Shown here: one piece after another, positions 26,194-34,140 of the stretch | Numbering within the stretch: the first letter of the stretch is position 1 | Layout of the letters: every line of letters starts with the position of its first letter | Assembly (NCBI RefSeq): GCF_025466085.1 | Contig: NZ_JANLOD010000074.1 | Span: forward strand, 124,001-188,000 | Reading direction: 5' to 3' | DNA length: 64,000 nt | From: Pseudomonas sp. 14P_8.1_Bac3 | Lineage (GTDB): Bacteria > Pseudomonadota > Gammaproteobacteria > Pseudomonadales > Pseudomonadaceae | Program-made: the position numbers and the translations under genes | The notes under the pieces: model-generated | Databases searched by the model: none | What the model saw: only the letters and a program-made list of their open reading frames with translations | What the model was told of the DNA's origin: nothing

Positions 26194-27711
26194 CTACCGA
26201 ACCTTGTCCTCCCGCCCCCGCAGCAACCGGTTCGGCATGGCAATCGCCGCTGCCAGCCCCAGCAACGACACTGCAGCACTGACCATCAGCAAATGCCGAA
26301 AGGTCAGCAGCAGTTCAGCGCGCAAGGCGTTCTGCGTATCCCCGGGCGCGGCGTTCAGGCCATCGAGCAAGACATTCCCCGATTGGCCCTCGGCAATCAG
26401 CGTCGAGCCGGCGAGGTGGGCGAAACTTGAATCCTGCAGCAACGCCAGCAACAGCGCCGACATCAACGCCACGCCCACCGCACCGCCCAGAGAGCGGAAC
26501 AGGTTGGTGGTGCTGGTGGCGACGCCGATGTCCCGCTGTTCCACCGCGTTTTGCGTTCCGACCAGCGACGTGGGGAATTGCATGCCACCGGCGATGCCGC
26601 TGAGCAACATGAACAGACTGCTCAACAGCAATGCCTGAGGCGGGCTGAACGCCATGCCAACGATCGAGATCGGCATGAGCAGGGCGCCGCCGAGGATCAT
26701 CGGTTTATAGCGCCCGGTCACCGAGGTCCGGCGTCCGGCGAAGTAGGCCCCGATCGGCAAGCCCATGGCCAGCGGCAGCAGGTGCAGTGCGGCACTGTCG
26801 GCCCCGGCGCCGGTCACGCTCTGGAAGCGCAACGGCATCAGCACGATCAGGGAGATCGCCTGGAAGCTGGTAAAGAAAATCGTGCACCAGCACAGGATCG
26901 CACTGCGGTTGGCGAACAGGTGCATGGGCAACAACGGTTCCCGCGCACGGCGCTCATGCCCTACAAACAACGCGAGGACCACCACCGCACAGCCCATCAG
27001 ACCCAACACTTCAACACTGCGCCACGAATGACCCTGCCCGACCTGGGTGATGCCGAGCAACAGGGCCGTCAGGCCAATGATCATCAGCAGCGTGCCGAGG
27101 TAGTCGATGACCGGTTTGCGTTGCGGCACCGGCAGCCCGACCAGCGTGTGATGTGCCACCAGCCACGCGCCCAGGCCCAGCGGCAGGTTGATCAGGAACA
27201 CCCAGCGCCACGACAGGTATTCGGTCATGTAGCCGCCGAGCACCGGGCCGGCCACGCTCGCCACCGCGTACATGCTGCTGAAATAGCCTTGATAGCGACC
27301 GCGCTCGCGGGGCGGCACGATGTCGCCGATGATCGCCTGACTGACCGAAATCATCCCGCCGGCACCGATGCCCTGGAGAATGCGCGCCAGCACCAGCTGT
27401 TCCATGCTTTGGGCCATGCCACAGAAAAACGAAGCAATCGTGAACAGCCCCATGCCGAACAGCATCAACTTGCGCCTGCCGTACAGGTCGCCCAGTTTGC
27501 CGTAGATCGGCACCGCCACGGTCATCGCCACCATGTACCCGGAAATCACCCAGGCCAGCAGGCTGACATCCTTGAACTGTGCGGAAATGGCCGGCATCGA
27601 GACGGCGACGATGGTCTGGTCCAGTGCGCCGAGGAAGATCGCCAGCATCAGGGCGATCAGCACGCTGCGAATGGCCGGTTTGGGCGTATCAGGCTGGTTC
27701 AGATTAGTCAC
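26194..27711 (-). CDS. MFS drug exporter of the DHA2 (EmrB/QacA, 14-helix) family
   Basis: A 505-residue inner-membrane transporter. The family motifs are LDQTIVAVSMPAI (motif D1, TM1), GKLGDLYGRRKLML (motif A, loop 2-3) and RILQGIGAGGMISVSQAIIGD (motifs B/C). It has about 14 hydrophobic segments. GTG 27711 with CAGG upstream is chosen; the longer frame would start in noncoding DNA. It follows pobA by 76 bp on the same strand, so it might handle aromatic acids, but most of this family export drugs. No TetR-type regulator or EmrA partner is adjacent. Confidence 0.85.
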   Translation of the reverse strand: MTNLNQPDTPKPAIRSVLIALMLAIFLGALDQTIVAVSMPAISAQFKDVSLLAWVISGYMVAMTVAVPIYGKLGDLYGRRKLMLFGMGLFTIASFFCGMAQSMEQLVLARILQGIGAGGMISVSQAIIGDIVPPRERGRYQGYFSSMYAVASVAGPVLGGYMTEYLSWRWVFLINLPLGLGAWLVAHHTLVGLPVPQRKPVIDYLGTLLMIIGLTALLLGITQVGQGHSWRSVEVLGLMGCAVVVLALFVGHERRAREPLLPMHLFANRSAILCWCTIFFTSFQAISLIVLMPLRFQSVTGAGADSAALHLLPLAMGLPIGAYFAGRRTSVTGRYKPMILGGALLMPISIVGMAFSPPQALLLSSLFMLLSGIAGGMQFPTSLVGTQNAVEQRDIGVATSTTNLFRSLGGAVGVALMSALLLALLQDSSFAHLAGSTLIAEGQSGNVLLDGLNAAPGDTQNALRAELLLTFRHLLMVSAAVSLLGLAAAIAMPNRLLRGREDKVR

Positions 27712-27787
27712 GGGTGAAACCTGCGGGCAGTGAGGGGCCCGCAGCGTTAGGCGAGCGGGATACTCGCCAGTGTAAGTCGGTAGCAGG

Positions 27788-28981
27788 CTATTCGATAGCC
27801 TCGTACGGAAGCCCGACGTAATTTTCTGCAATGGTTTTTTGACCTGCTTCGGAGCTGACAAAGTAGTCCAGCTCCGACGCGCTGATCCGCTGGCTGAAGG
27901 CGTCGTGATCGTCAAACCTGTGCAGCATCGAGGTCATCCACCAGGAAAACCGCTCGGCTTTCCAGACCCGGCGCAGGCAAATTTCGGAGTATTTCTCCAG
28001 GTAATCGACGCGGCCCTCGCGGTAAACCTTCAGCAGGATGTTGAACAGCGTGCTGACGTCGCTGGCCGCCAGGTTCAGGCCCTTGGCGCCAGTGGGCGGC
28101 ACGATGTGGGCGGCGTCGCCGACCAGGAACATCCGGCCGTACTGCATCGGTTCGACCACGAAACTGCGCAGCGGCGCGATGCTTTTTTCGATGGACGGTC
28201 CGGTCACGAGTTGTTCTGCCAAAGCTTCTGGCAAGCGCGATTTGAGTTCCTCCCAGAAGCGCTGATCGGACCAGTCCTCGACCTGATCCGTCGCCGGAAC
28301 CTGCAGGTAATAACGGGTCCGGGTCGCCGAGCGCATGCTGCACAAGGCGAAGCCACGTTCGTGACGGGCGTAGACCAGTTCATCGTGAACCGGTGGCGTG
28401 TCGGCGAGAATCCCCAGCCAGCCAAACGGATACACCCGCTCGAACACCTTCAGATGCTCGGTGGGAATCGATTGCCGGGCCACGCCGTGGAAACCGTCGC
28501 AACCGGCGATGTAATCGCAATCCAGTCGCCAGGTTTCGCCGTCCTTCTCGAAGGTCACGAACGTTTCATCGGTTTTCATGCCGTGGGGCACGACGTTGCT
28601 GGCCTGATAAATCGTCGTCGCACCGGCCTCCCGACGAGCGGCCATCAGATCGCGGGTCACCTCGGTCTGGCCGTAGATCATCACGGTTTTGCCGCCGGTC
28701 AGGGCCTGCAGGTCAATGTGCACCCGCCGCCCGTCGAGGGCCAGTTCGAAGCCGCCGTGGACCAACCCTTCGGCATCCATGCGCTGGCCGACGCCGGCCT
28801 GGCGCAGCAGCTGTACCATGCCTTGTTCGAGGACGCCGGCGCGGATCCGACCGAGGACATAGTCCGGGGTCTGACGTTCAAGGATGACGGTGTCGATACC
28901 GGCGTTGTGCAGCAATTGGCCGAGGAGCAAACCGGAGGGACCGGCGCCGATAATGGCGATTTGGGTTTTCAGCGTTCTCAT
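27788..28981 (-). CDS. pobA: 4-hydroxybenzoate 3-monooxygenase PobA
   Basis: A 397-residue FAD-dependent hydroxylase that uses NADPH and O2 to turn 4-hydroxybenzoate into protocatechuate, feeding the beta-ketoadipate pathway. The dinucleotide motif GAGPSG (residues 12-17), the DG-type motif CDGFHGVARQSIP and the FAD ribityl motif GDAAHIVPPTGAKGLNLA are intact. Length and sequence style match the classic pseudomonad enzyme (394 residues in P. aeruginosa). ATG 28981 gives the standard N-terminus MRTLKTQ. It is divergent from pobR across 179 bp. Confidence 0.96.
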   Translation of the reverse strand: MRTLKTQIAIIGAGPSGLLLGQLLHNAGIDTVILERQTPDYVLGRIRAGVLEQGMVQLLRQAGVGQRMDAEGLVHGGFELALDGRRVHIDLQALTGGKTVMIYGQTEVTRDLMAARREAGATTIYQASNVVPHGMKTDETFVTFEKDGETWRLDCDYIAGCDGFHGVARQSIPTEHLKVFERVYPFGWLGILADTPPVHDELVYARHERGFALCSMRSATRTRYYLQVPATDQVEDWSDQRFWEELKSRLPEALAEQLVTGPSIEKSIAPLRSFVVEPMQYGRMFLVGDAAHIVPPTGAKGLNLAASDVSTLFNILLKVYREGRVDYLEKYSEICLRRVWKAERFSWWMTSMLHRFDDHDAFSQRISASELDYFVSSEAGQKTIAENYVGLPYEAIE

Positions 28982-29051
28982 TGTTTTCAGGACTCGCAAG
29001 CGCCACGCGACCAGGGTCGGTGAATTATTTTTATGGATCGAGTGCTTGCAT

Positions 29052-29115
29052 TTTTCACTTGCGGGCCCGTCAATTGAAGGTGAAAACTGAGCCAATAGCT
29101 GTACATTTTGCCAAT
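29052..29115. promoter_or_regulatory. pobA/pobR intergenic control region with repeats
   Basis: Within the 179-bp divergent gap, TTTTCAC (29052-29058) and GTGAAAA (29080-29086) form an inverted repeat, and GCCAAT occurs twice in direct orientation at 29091 and 29110 (19 bp apart). AraC-type regulators often bind such direct repeats. Candidate PobR sites; not proven. Confidence 0.35.
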
Positions 29116-29160
29116 CGGTGCGATTACCGCCCGCTACCAACCGAGGCCTGGATTGACGTG

Positions 29161-30057
29161 ATGAACAAGCCTGCCCTGCCTTCGATACCGGTGTTCAAGC
29201 TCTACGGTGAAAGCCTCGACTGGCCGACCCCGGACTTGCTGCACTGCGAGACCATTTCCAAACGCAGCCGCGAACATCAATGGGAAATCAAACCCCATCG
29301 CCACGCCGACTTGTGCCAGTTGCTTTTCGTATTCAAAGGTCAGGCAGAGCTTGAAATCGACGGTAAACGCACGCAACTGAGCGAACCGACCATTCTGGTC
29401 TTACCGCCATTATCGGTGCACGGTTACCGGTTTTCCGAGGACGTCGAAGGATTTGTCCTGACGTTGGCGGCGCCGCTGGTCGCCCATCTTCAGGCGCAAC
29501 TGGGCCACTCGGTAAATGCCTTGGCCCAGGCCGACAGTTACCCGGCCGGGGCGGACGGTGAGTACCTCAATAGCCTGTTCAACGCGTTGCAGGCCGAATA
29601 CACCGGCCACCAACCGGCCCGGGAAATGCTCATGCATTCGCTGGTCAGCGTGATCATGGTGTGGGTCAGCCGCCAGGCGCTGCAGCGTCGCTCCGCCAGC
29701 CAGCGTCCGCAGCGGGCGCGGGAATACCTCAACGGCTTCATTCAACTGGTGGAAGAGACCTATCGCCAGCACGTCAAAGTCGAGGACCTGGCGCACCGCC
29801 TGGGTATATCCGTGTCCCACCTCAACGGCACCTGCCGGGAGCTGGCGGGACAACCGGCGTTGCAGATCATGCACGAGCGGCAATTGCTGGAGGCCAAGCG
29901 CTTGCTGACCTACACCAGCATGACCATTTACGAAATGTCCGACGTGTTGGGGTTTTCCGATCCGACCAATTTCACACGGCTGTTCCGACGCCGGGTGGGG
30001 ATTTCGCCCAAGGCGTTTCGCGACCGTTTGAAGGCCGATCAGGACAACGAGGCCTGA
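29161..30057 (+). CDS. pobR: AraC-family activator PobR
   Basis: A 298-residue activator of pobA that responds to 4-hydroxybenzoate. The N-terminal cupin region (HRHADLCQLLFVFKGQAELEIDG, in two parts) is followed by an AraC DNA-binding domain: first HTH VEDLAHRLGISVSHLN, second HTH region MSDVLGFSDPTNFTRLFRRRVGISPKAFR (split across residues about 258-286). ATG 29161 is preferred; the frame extends upstream but into the control region. No strong SD is seen. Confidence 0.9.
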   Translation: MNKPALPSIPVFKLYGESLDWPTPDLLHCETISKRSREHQWEIKPHRHADLCQLLFVFKGQAELEIDGKRTQLSEPTILVLPPLSVHGYRFSEDVEGFVLTLAAPLVAHLQAQLGHSVNALAQADSYPAGADGEYLNSLFNALQAEYTGHQPAREMLMHSLVSVIMVWVSRQALQRRSASQRPQRAREYLNGFIQLVEETYRQHVKVEDLAHRLGISVSHLNGTCRELAGQPALQIMHERQLLEAKRLLTYTSMTIYEMSDVLGFSDPTNFTRLFRRRVGISPKAFRDRLKADQDNEA

Positions 30058-30066
30058 TCCTCTTCG

Positions 30067-30270
30067 TTAGCGAAGGGCGTTGAGGGTCGCGTTGTGCGGG
30101 ATGCAGCGCTCGAAGTTGCAACTCGCATATTCGCGGGGCAATTGCCGCAATTGCTCGACGCGCCAGGCGGCAGTGCCATACAGCGCCAGCGTGGCCGCGC
30201 AGGTAAGGAAAATCGCGAGGTATCTTCTTGTTTTGATGTCCACGGCGTTGACCTCTGAACGAATACCCAT
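30067..30270 (-). CDS. Small predicted membrane protein
   Basis: A 67-residue frame from ATG 30270 with GAAGG about 9 bp upstream. One hydrophobic segment (YLAIFLTCAATLALYGTAAW) follows a short charged N-terminus. The C-terminal part has two Cys residues (CNFERC). The stop lies 9 bp from the end of pobR, convergent. I do not recognise it; codon use looks normal, so it is probably a real small gene. Confidence 0.5.
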   Translation of the reverse strand: MGIRSEVNAVDIKTRRYLAIFLTCAATLALYGTAAWRVEQLRQLPREYASCNFERCIPHNATLNALR

Positions 30271-30342
30271 GGGTACTACCTTCAGCATAGGCCAGCGGTG
30301 GTGAGTTGCCAGTCGCGGAACTTCATACCTCGGGGACGAGGT

Positions 30343-31248
30343 TTACAGGCCGACATCCCACGCCGGTTCTTCCGGAAATCTCGACACCAGGAAATCCAGC
30401 AAAGTGCGCAACGCCGCCGGCATGTGCTTGCGCGAGGCATACACCGCGTAGATGTCCATCTGCCGCGGTTTGGCGTCGGGCAACAGACGGATCAGTTCGC
30501 CACTGTGGATATGCACGCCGGCCTGATAACTCGGGAGCATCGCCACCCCGGCGCCGGCCATCGTCGCGCGCAGCAGCGTACTGGCTTCATTGGCGCTGAT
30601 GTTGCCCTGCACCGGGATCGACACCGGTTCACCGTCCTGCTCGAAATGCCACAGGCTTTTGCCGAAATACGAGTGGGTCAGGCAGTTATGCTGGCTCAGG
30701 TCTTCGACCCGCCGCGGCGTCGGGTGCTCTAGCAGGTAAGCGGGGGCGGCGCAGATCACCGAGCGGCAGACCGTCAGCCGCCGCGCGATGAGGTTTGGGT
30801 CCAGGTCATTGCTGGTGCGAATCGCCAGGTCAATGCGCTCATCCACCAGGTTGACCGTGCGATCGAGCATCTGCAGTTCGATGCTGACCCCCGGATAGCG
30901 TTTGACGTAGGCCGCCACGGCATCGGCCAGTTGCGCCTGGCCAAACGAGGTACTGACGCTGATCCGCAGCAGCCCGCGCGGCGCGTCGTCGGGTTCGCTG
31001 ACGGCGGCCTGCATGTCCGAAGACAGGTCGAGCATTTGTCGGCAGCGCGGCAGCGTCTCGTTGCCGGCGGCGGTGAGGCTCAACTTGCGCGTGGTGCGGT
31101 GCATCAGGCGCGCGCCGACCCAGTCTTCCAGTTCCGCCAGATATCGCGAAACCACCGGCCGTGACAGCTCCAGGTGATCGGCGGCGGCTGACTGGCTGCC
31201 GAGGTCGACCACCGTGACGAACACGCGCATTGCTTGTAGACGATCCAT
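30343..31248 (-). CDS. LysR-family transcriptional regulator
   Basis: A 301-residue protein. The N-terminal HTH has QSAAADHLELSRPVVSRYLAELE (residues about 19-41, in two segments), followed by the DASRSVISA-like effector domain typical of the CrgA/AaeR-like LysR branch (GLLRISVSTSFGQ, RTSNDLDPNLIARRL). It is divergent from the MBL-fold gene across 105 bp, so it most likely controls that gene and the NAD(P)-binding gene behind it. Effector unknown. Confidence 0.88.
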   Translation of the reverse strand: MDRLQAMRVFVTVVDLGSQSAAADHLELSRPVVSRYLAELEDWVGARLMHRTTRKLSLTAAGNETLPRCRQMLDLSSDMQAAVSEPDDAPRGLLRISVSTSFGQAQLADAVAAYVKRYPGVSIELQMLDRTVNLVDERIDLAIRTSNDLDPNLIARRLTVCRSVICAAPAYLLEHPTPRRVEDLSQHNCLTHSYFGKSLWHFEQDGEPVSIPVQGNISANEASTLLRATMAGAGVAMLPSYQAGVHIHSGELIRLLPDAKPRQMDIYAVYASRKHMPAALRTLLDFLVSRFPEEPAWDVGL

Positions 31249-31353
31249 GATTTGCCCGATTTCAGAAACAAACTATGTCCCAGCATCGCATTTTTTGTAC
31301 TGCATCAGGCAACTAAGCTCTGCTCTTCTGCCGTTCCCTGTAGGGAGTTTCAA

Positions 31354-32229
31354 ATGATTGGCTTCACCTCACTCAAGCGCGTTTTACTGGCCTCAGCCCT
31401 CGGTTTCGTCGCCCACGCCAGCGCATCGACATTGACCCTGGACGTCTACAACCCCGGCGACAAGGCGATTTTCCCGGTGACCTCGGTGCTGGTCAGCGGC
31501 GAGAAAGAGGCGATTCTGGTGGACGCGCAATTCGGCAAATCCCAGGCCGAGCAGGTGGTGGAAAAAATCCGCGCCAGCGGCAAAAAACTGACCACCATCT
31601 ACATCAGCCACGGTGACCCGGATTACTACTTCGGCCTCGACACCCTGACCGCGGCGTTCCCCAACGCCAAGGTACTGGCCTCGCAGCCCACCGTGGAGCA
31701 CATCCAGAAAACCGTGGACGGCAAACTGGCGTTCTGGGGCCCGAAAATGGGCGCCGATGTGCCTGCCAAAACCATCGTGCCGGGGGTGCTCAAGGGTGAC
31801 AGCCTGATCCTTGAGGGGCAGAAACTGCAGGTGGTCGGGCTTGAGGGCCCGCAGCCGGATCGTACCTTCGTGTGGATCCCGTCGATCAAGGCCGTGGTCG
31901 GTGGCGTGGTGGTGGCGGAAAACATCCACGTGTGGATGGCCGACACCCAGACCGCGCAATCACACGCCGACTGGTTGGCTACGCTGCATTCAATCGAAAC
32001 CTTGAAACCGAACATCCTCGTGCCGGGTCACTACCTCGGCGAGAGCGCCGGTTCCCTATCCGCCGTGCGGTTCACCGCCGACTACATCAAGGCGTTCGAC
32101 GAAGAAACCGCCAAGGCCAAGGACGCCAGCGCGCTGATCGTCGCCATGAAAAAACGCTACCCGAACCTGGGCGAAGAAAGCTCCCTGGAGCTGAGCGCCA
32201 AAGTCGCCAAAGGCGAGATGAAGTGGTAA
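31354..32229 (+). CDS. Exported metallo-beta-lactamase-fold protein with an altered metal site
   Basis: A 291-residue protein with a signal peptide (MIGFTSLKRVLLASALGFVA, cut near HASA). Its fold pattern is that of MBL hydrolases, but the usual HxHxDH reads SHGDPDYYFG, so several metal ligands are replaced. A later His is kept (VPGHYLGES), and the position usually Asp is in VVAENIHVW. It resembles the 'Vmh family MBL fold' pseudomonad group. ATG 31354 has the SD TAGGGAG. An SDR-like gene follows 49 bp later, in the same direction. Substrate and metal content are unknown. Confidence 0.8.
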   Translation: MIGFTSLKRVLLASALGFVAHASASTLTLDVYNPGDKAIFPVTSVLVSGEKEAILVDAQFGKSQAEQVVEKIRASGKKLTTIYISHGDPDYYFGLDTLTAAFPNAKVLASQPTVEHIQKTVDGKLAFWGPKMGADVPAKTIVPGVLKGDSLILEGQKLQVVGLEGPQPDRTFVWIPSIKAVVGGVVVAENIHVWMADTQTAQSHADWLATLHSIETLKPNILVPGHYLGESAGSLSAVRFTADYIKAFDEETAKAKDASALIVAMKKRYPNLGEESSLELSAKVAKGEMKW

Positions 32230-32278
32230 CCCGATTCACCGATTCACCCACTCACACTGATCCACACTGGAGAACGTC

Positions 32279-32893
32279 ATGAGCAAGATCGCAATCATTG
32301 GTGCCACCGGCCGTGCCGGCAGCCAACTGTTGGAAGAAGCCCTGCGTCGTGGTCATAGCGTCACGGCCATTGCCCGCGATACGTCGAAGATCGGCCAGCG
32401 TGCCGGGGTGGTGAGCAAGAATGTCGACGTGCTGGATGCCGGCGCCTTGCAAGACGCCGTCGCGGGGCATGATGTGGTGATCAGCGCGGCTCATTTCGCC
32501 ACAATCCCTGCCTCGGCGGTGGTGGGGCCGGTGAAAAAGGCCGGGGTGAAACGCTTGCTGGTGGTTGGCGGTGCGGGTTCGCTGTTGCTGCCCGACGGCA
32601 CTCGCGTGATCGACAGCGAAGGTTTCCCGCAGGCGTACAAGGCTGAAGCCAGCGCCGGGGCTGTGTTTCTGGACAATCTGCGTCAGGAAAAGGAACTGGA
32701 CTGGACGTTTGTTTCACCGTCGGCGGAGTTTGTCGAAGGTGAGCGCACCGGTTCGTTCCGGCTCGGCCAGGATGATTTGCTGGTGAGCGGGGCAGGGCGC
32801 AGCTGGATTACCTTCGCCGATTATGCGATTGCGTTGATCGATGAAGTCGAAACGCCGAAGCACTCCCGCCAGCGATTCACGGTCGGGTACTGA
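32279..32893 (+). CDS. NAD(P)-binding Rossmann protein (NmrA/YwnB-like SDR)
   Basis: A 204-residue atypical SDR. The nucleotide-binding motif is GATGRAGSQ (residues 8-16). It has no Ser-Tyr-Lys catalytic triad, as in NAD(P)H-binding regulators and flavin-reductase-like members of this family. The C-terminal part has the family motif SPSAEFVEGERTG. ATG 32279 has TGGAGAA upstream. It is likely co-transcribed with the MBL-fold gene under the divergent LysR regulator. Confidence 0.82.
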   Translation: MSKIAIIGATGRAGSQLLEEALRRGHSVTAIARDTSKIGQRAGVVSKNVDVLDAGALQDAVAGHDVVISAAHFATIPASAVVGPVKKAGVKRLLVVGGAGSLLLPDGTRVIDSEGFPQAYKAEASAGAVFLDNLRQEKELDWTFVSPSAEFVEGERTGSFRLGQDDLLVSGAGRSWITFADYAIALIDEVETPKHSRQRFTVGY

Positions 32894-32897
32894 CTCT

Positions 32898-33029
32898 CTG
32901 TAGGAGCGAGGGGGGCGCCTAGCCCCTGCTCGCGATGGAAGGCAGGGCACCGCGGGGTGTCGGGCAGCCAACGGTCATCGTTGACCACCATCGCGAGCAA
33001 AGGCTAGGCGCCCCCCTCGCCACTACAAG
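32898..33029. repeat. Variant REP pair with an extra segment in both arms
   Basis: Both arms follow the usual REP outline (GTAGGAGCGAG...TGCTCGCGATGG), but each carries an additional GGGGGCGCCTAGCC between the halves: left arm 32898-32937, right arm (inverted) 32988-33029. The right arm also begins TTGTAGTGGCGAG instead of TGTAGGAGCGAG. Confidence 0.8.
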
Positions 33030-33036
33030 AGACCGA

Positions 33037-33918
33037 TTAGCGGGATTGGGCCTGCTCGACCAACCACCCCATCAACTCACGCAACTTCGGCGACGGTGCA
33101 GGTTTTTCCGGGAACACCAGGTAATACGCCAACCCGGTCTTCACCTTCAATTCAAACGGCATGACCAGCCGCCCGGCGCTGAGGTCGTCGCCGATCAGCG
33201 ACCAGTCGCCAATCGCCACCCCTGTCCCCTGGGACGCCATCGACATCGCCAGGTCCAGCGTCTCGAAATGCTGGCCCTTGCTGACATTGCTCAAGTGCAG
33301 GTTCGCCGCTTTCAACCAGGCATTCCAGTCACGCTCATCCCGGGTCGGATGCAGCAGCAAGTGCTGTTGCAGATCTGCCGGCGCCTGCAACGGCAGCGGC
33401 CCTTCCAGCATCGGCCGTGAACACACCGGCGTCAGTTGTTCATCGAATAGCAGATACGAAGTCAACGCGCGGTCCGGCGGGGCGCCGTACATCACCGCCG
33501 CGTCGAATTGCTCGCGATGGAAATCCACCCCGTGCTTGACCGTGGTGGTCAACTCAACCGGCACATCCGGACGCTCCTTCTGCCACTGCAGCAGGCGCGG
33601 CAACAACCAGCGCATCACGCAGGTCGGGGCCTTGAGTTGCAGGGTTTCGCGCTTCTCGCCGATCTGTTCCACCGCCTCGTCGATCAAGCCGAAAATCTGC
33701 TGCACCCGTGGCAGCCACTCGCGTCCTTCCGCCGTCAAATCCAGGCCGCGGGCCTGGCGGATGAACAACTCATAACCCAAATGTTCTTCCAGCCCGGCGA
33801 TCTGCCGACTCACCGCGCCCTGGGTGATGAACAGCTGTTCGGCCGCACGGGTGAAGTTGCAGCACTGCGCGGTAATCAGAAAAGTGTGCAGCGCCGGCAG
33901 GGGAGGCAATCGTTTCAT
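33037..33918 (-). CDS. LysR-family regulator (GcvA-like)
   Basis: A 293-residue protein. The start MKRLPPLPALHTFLITAQCCNFTRAAEQLFITQGAVSRQIAGLEEHLG (read in parts) is characteristic of GcvA-type LysR proteins, with the HTH at residues about 20-40. The effector domain has MRWLLPRLLQWQKERPDV and a VAIGDWSLIGDDL segment. It is divergent from the 2-ketoarginine decarboxylase gene across 222 bp that also hold a REP pair, so it is the likely local regulator of the guanidino-compound cluster. Confidence 0.87.
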   Translation of the reverse strand: MKRLPPLPALHTFLITAQCCNFTRAAEQLFITQGAVSRQIAGLEEHLGYELFIRQARGLDLTAEGREWLPRVQQIFGLIDEAVEQIGEKRETLQLKAPTCVMRWLLPRLLQWQKERPDVPVELTTTVKHGVDFHREQFDAAVMYGAPPDRALTSYLLFDEQLTPVCSRPMLEGPLPLQAPADLQQHLLLHPTRDERDWNAWLKAANLHLSNVSKGQHFETLDLAMSMASQGTGVAIGDWSLIGDDLSAGRLVMPFELKVKTGLAYYLVFPEKPAPSPKLRELMGWLVEQAQSR

Positions 33919-34016
33919 TGGGATCCAAGGTATGACGTGAGGACATGGCTAGTATGACTTTTTATCCATTGTTGCGGCTACGTGTCGCCCGTTCCAATGA
34001 GGCCATCCCTGGGTTA

Positions 34017-34107
34017 TGTGGGAGCGGGCTTGCTCGCGAAAGCGGAGTGTCGGCACACATCAACGTTGTATGACACAACGCTTTCGCGAGCAAGCCCGCG
34101 CCCACAC
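34017..34107. repeat. REP pair (REPIN)
   Basis: TGTGGGAGCGGGCTTGCTCG and an inverse arm with GCCCGCGCCCACAC. It lies in the promoter gap before the decarboxylase gene, ending 33 bp from its start, an unusual position for a REP pair. Confidence 0.82.
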
Positions 34108-34140
34108 CCGGCGTCTCAAACGAACAAGAAGGGCAAACAC

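Noticed and set aside
29041..29066. ColR box in the pobA/pobR gap
   Set aside because: TTTTTCAC is present, but the preceding conserved positions (A4, S5) do not match.
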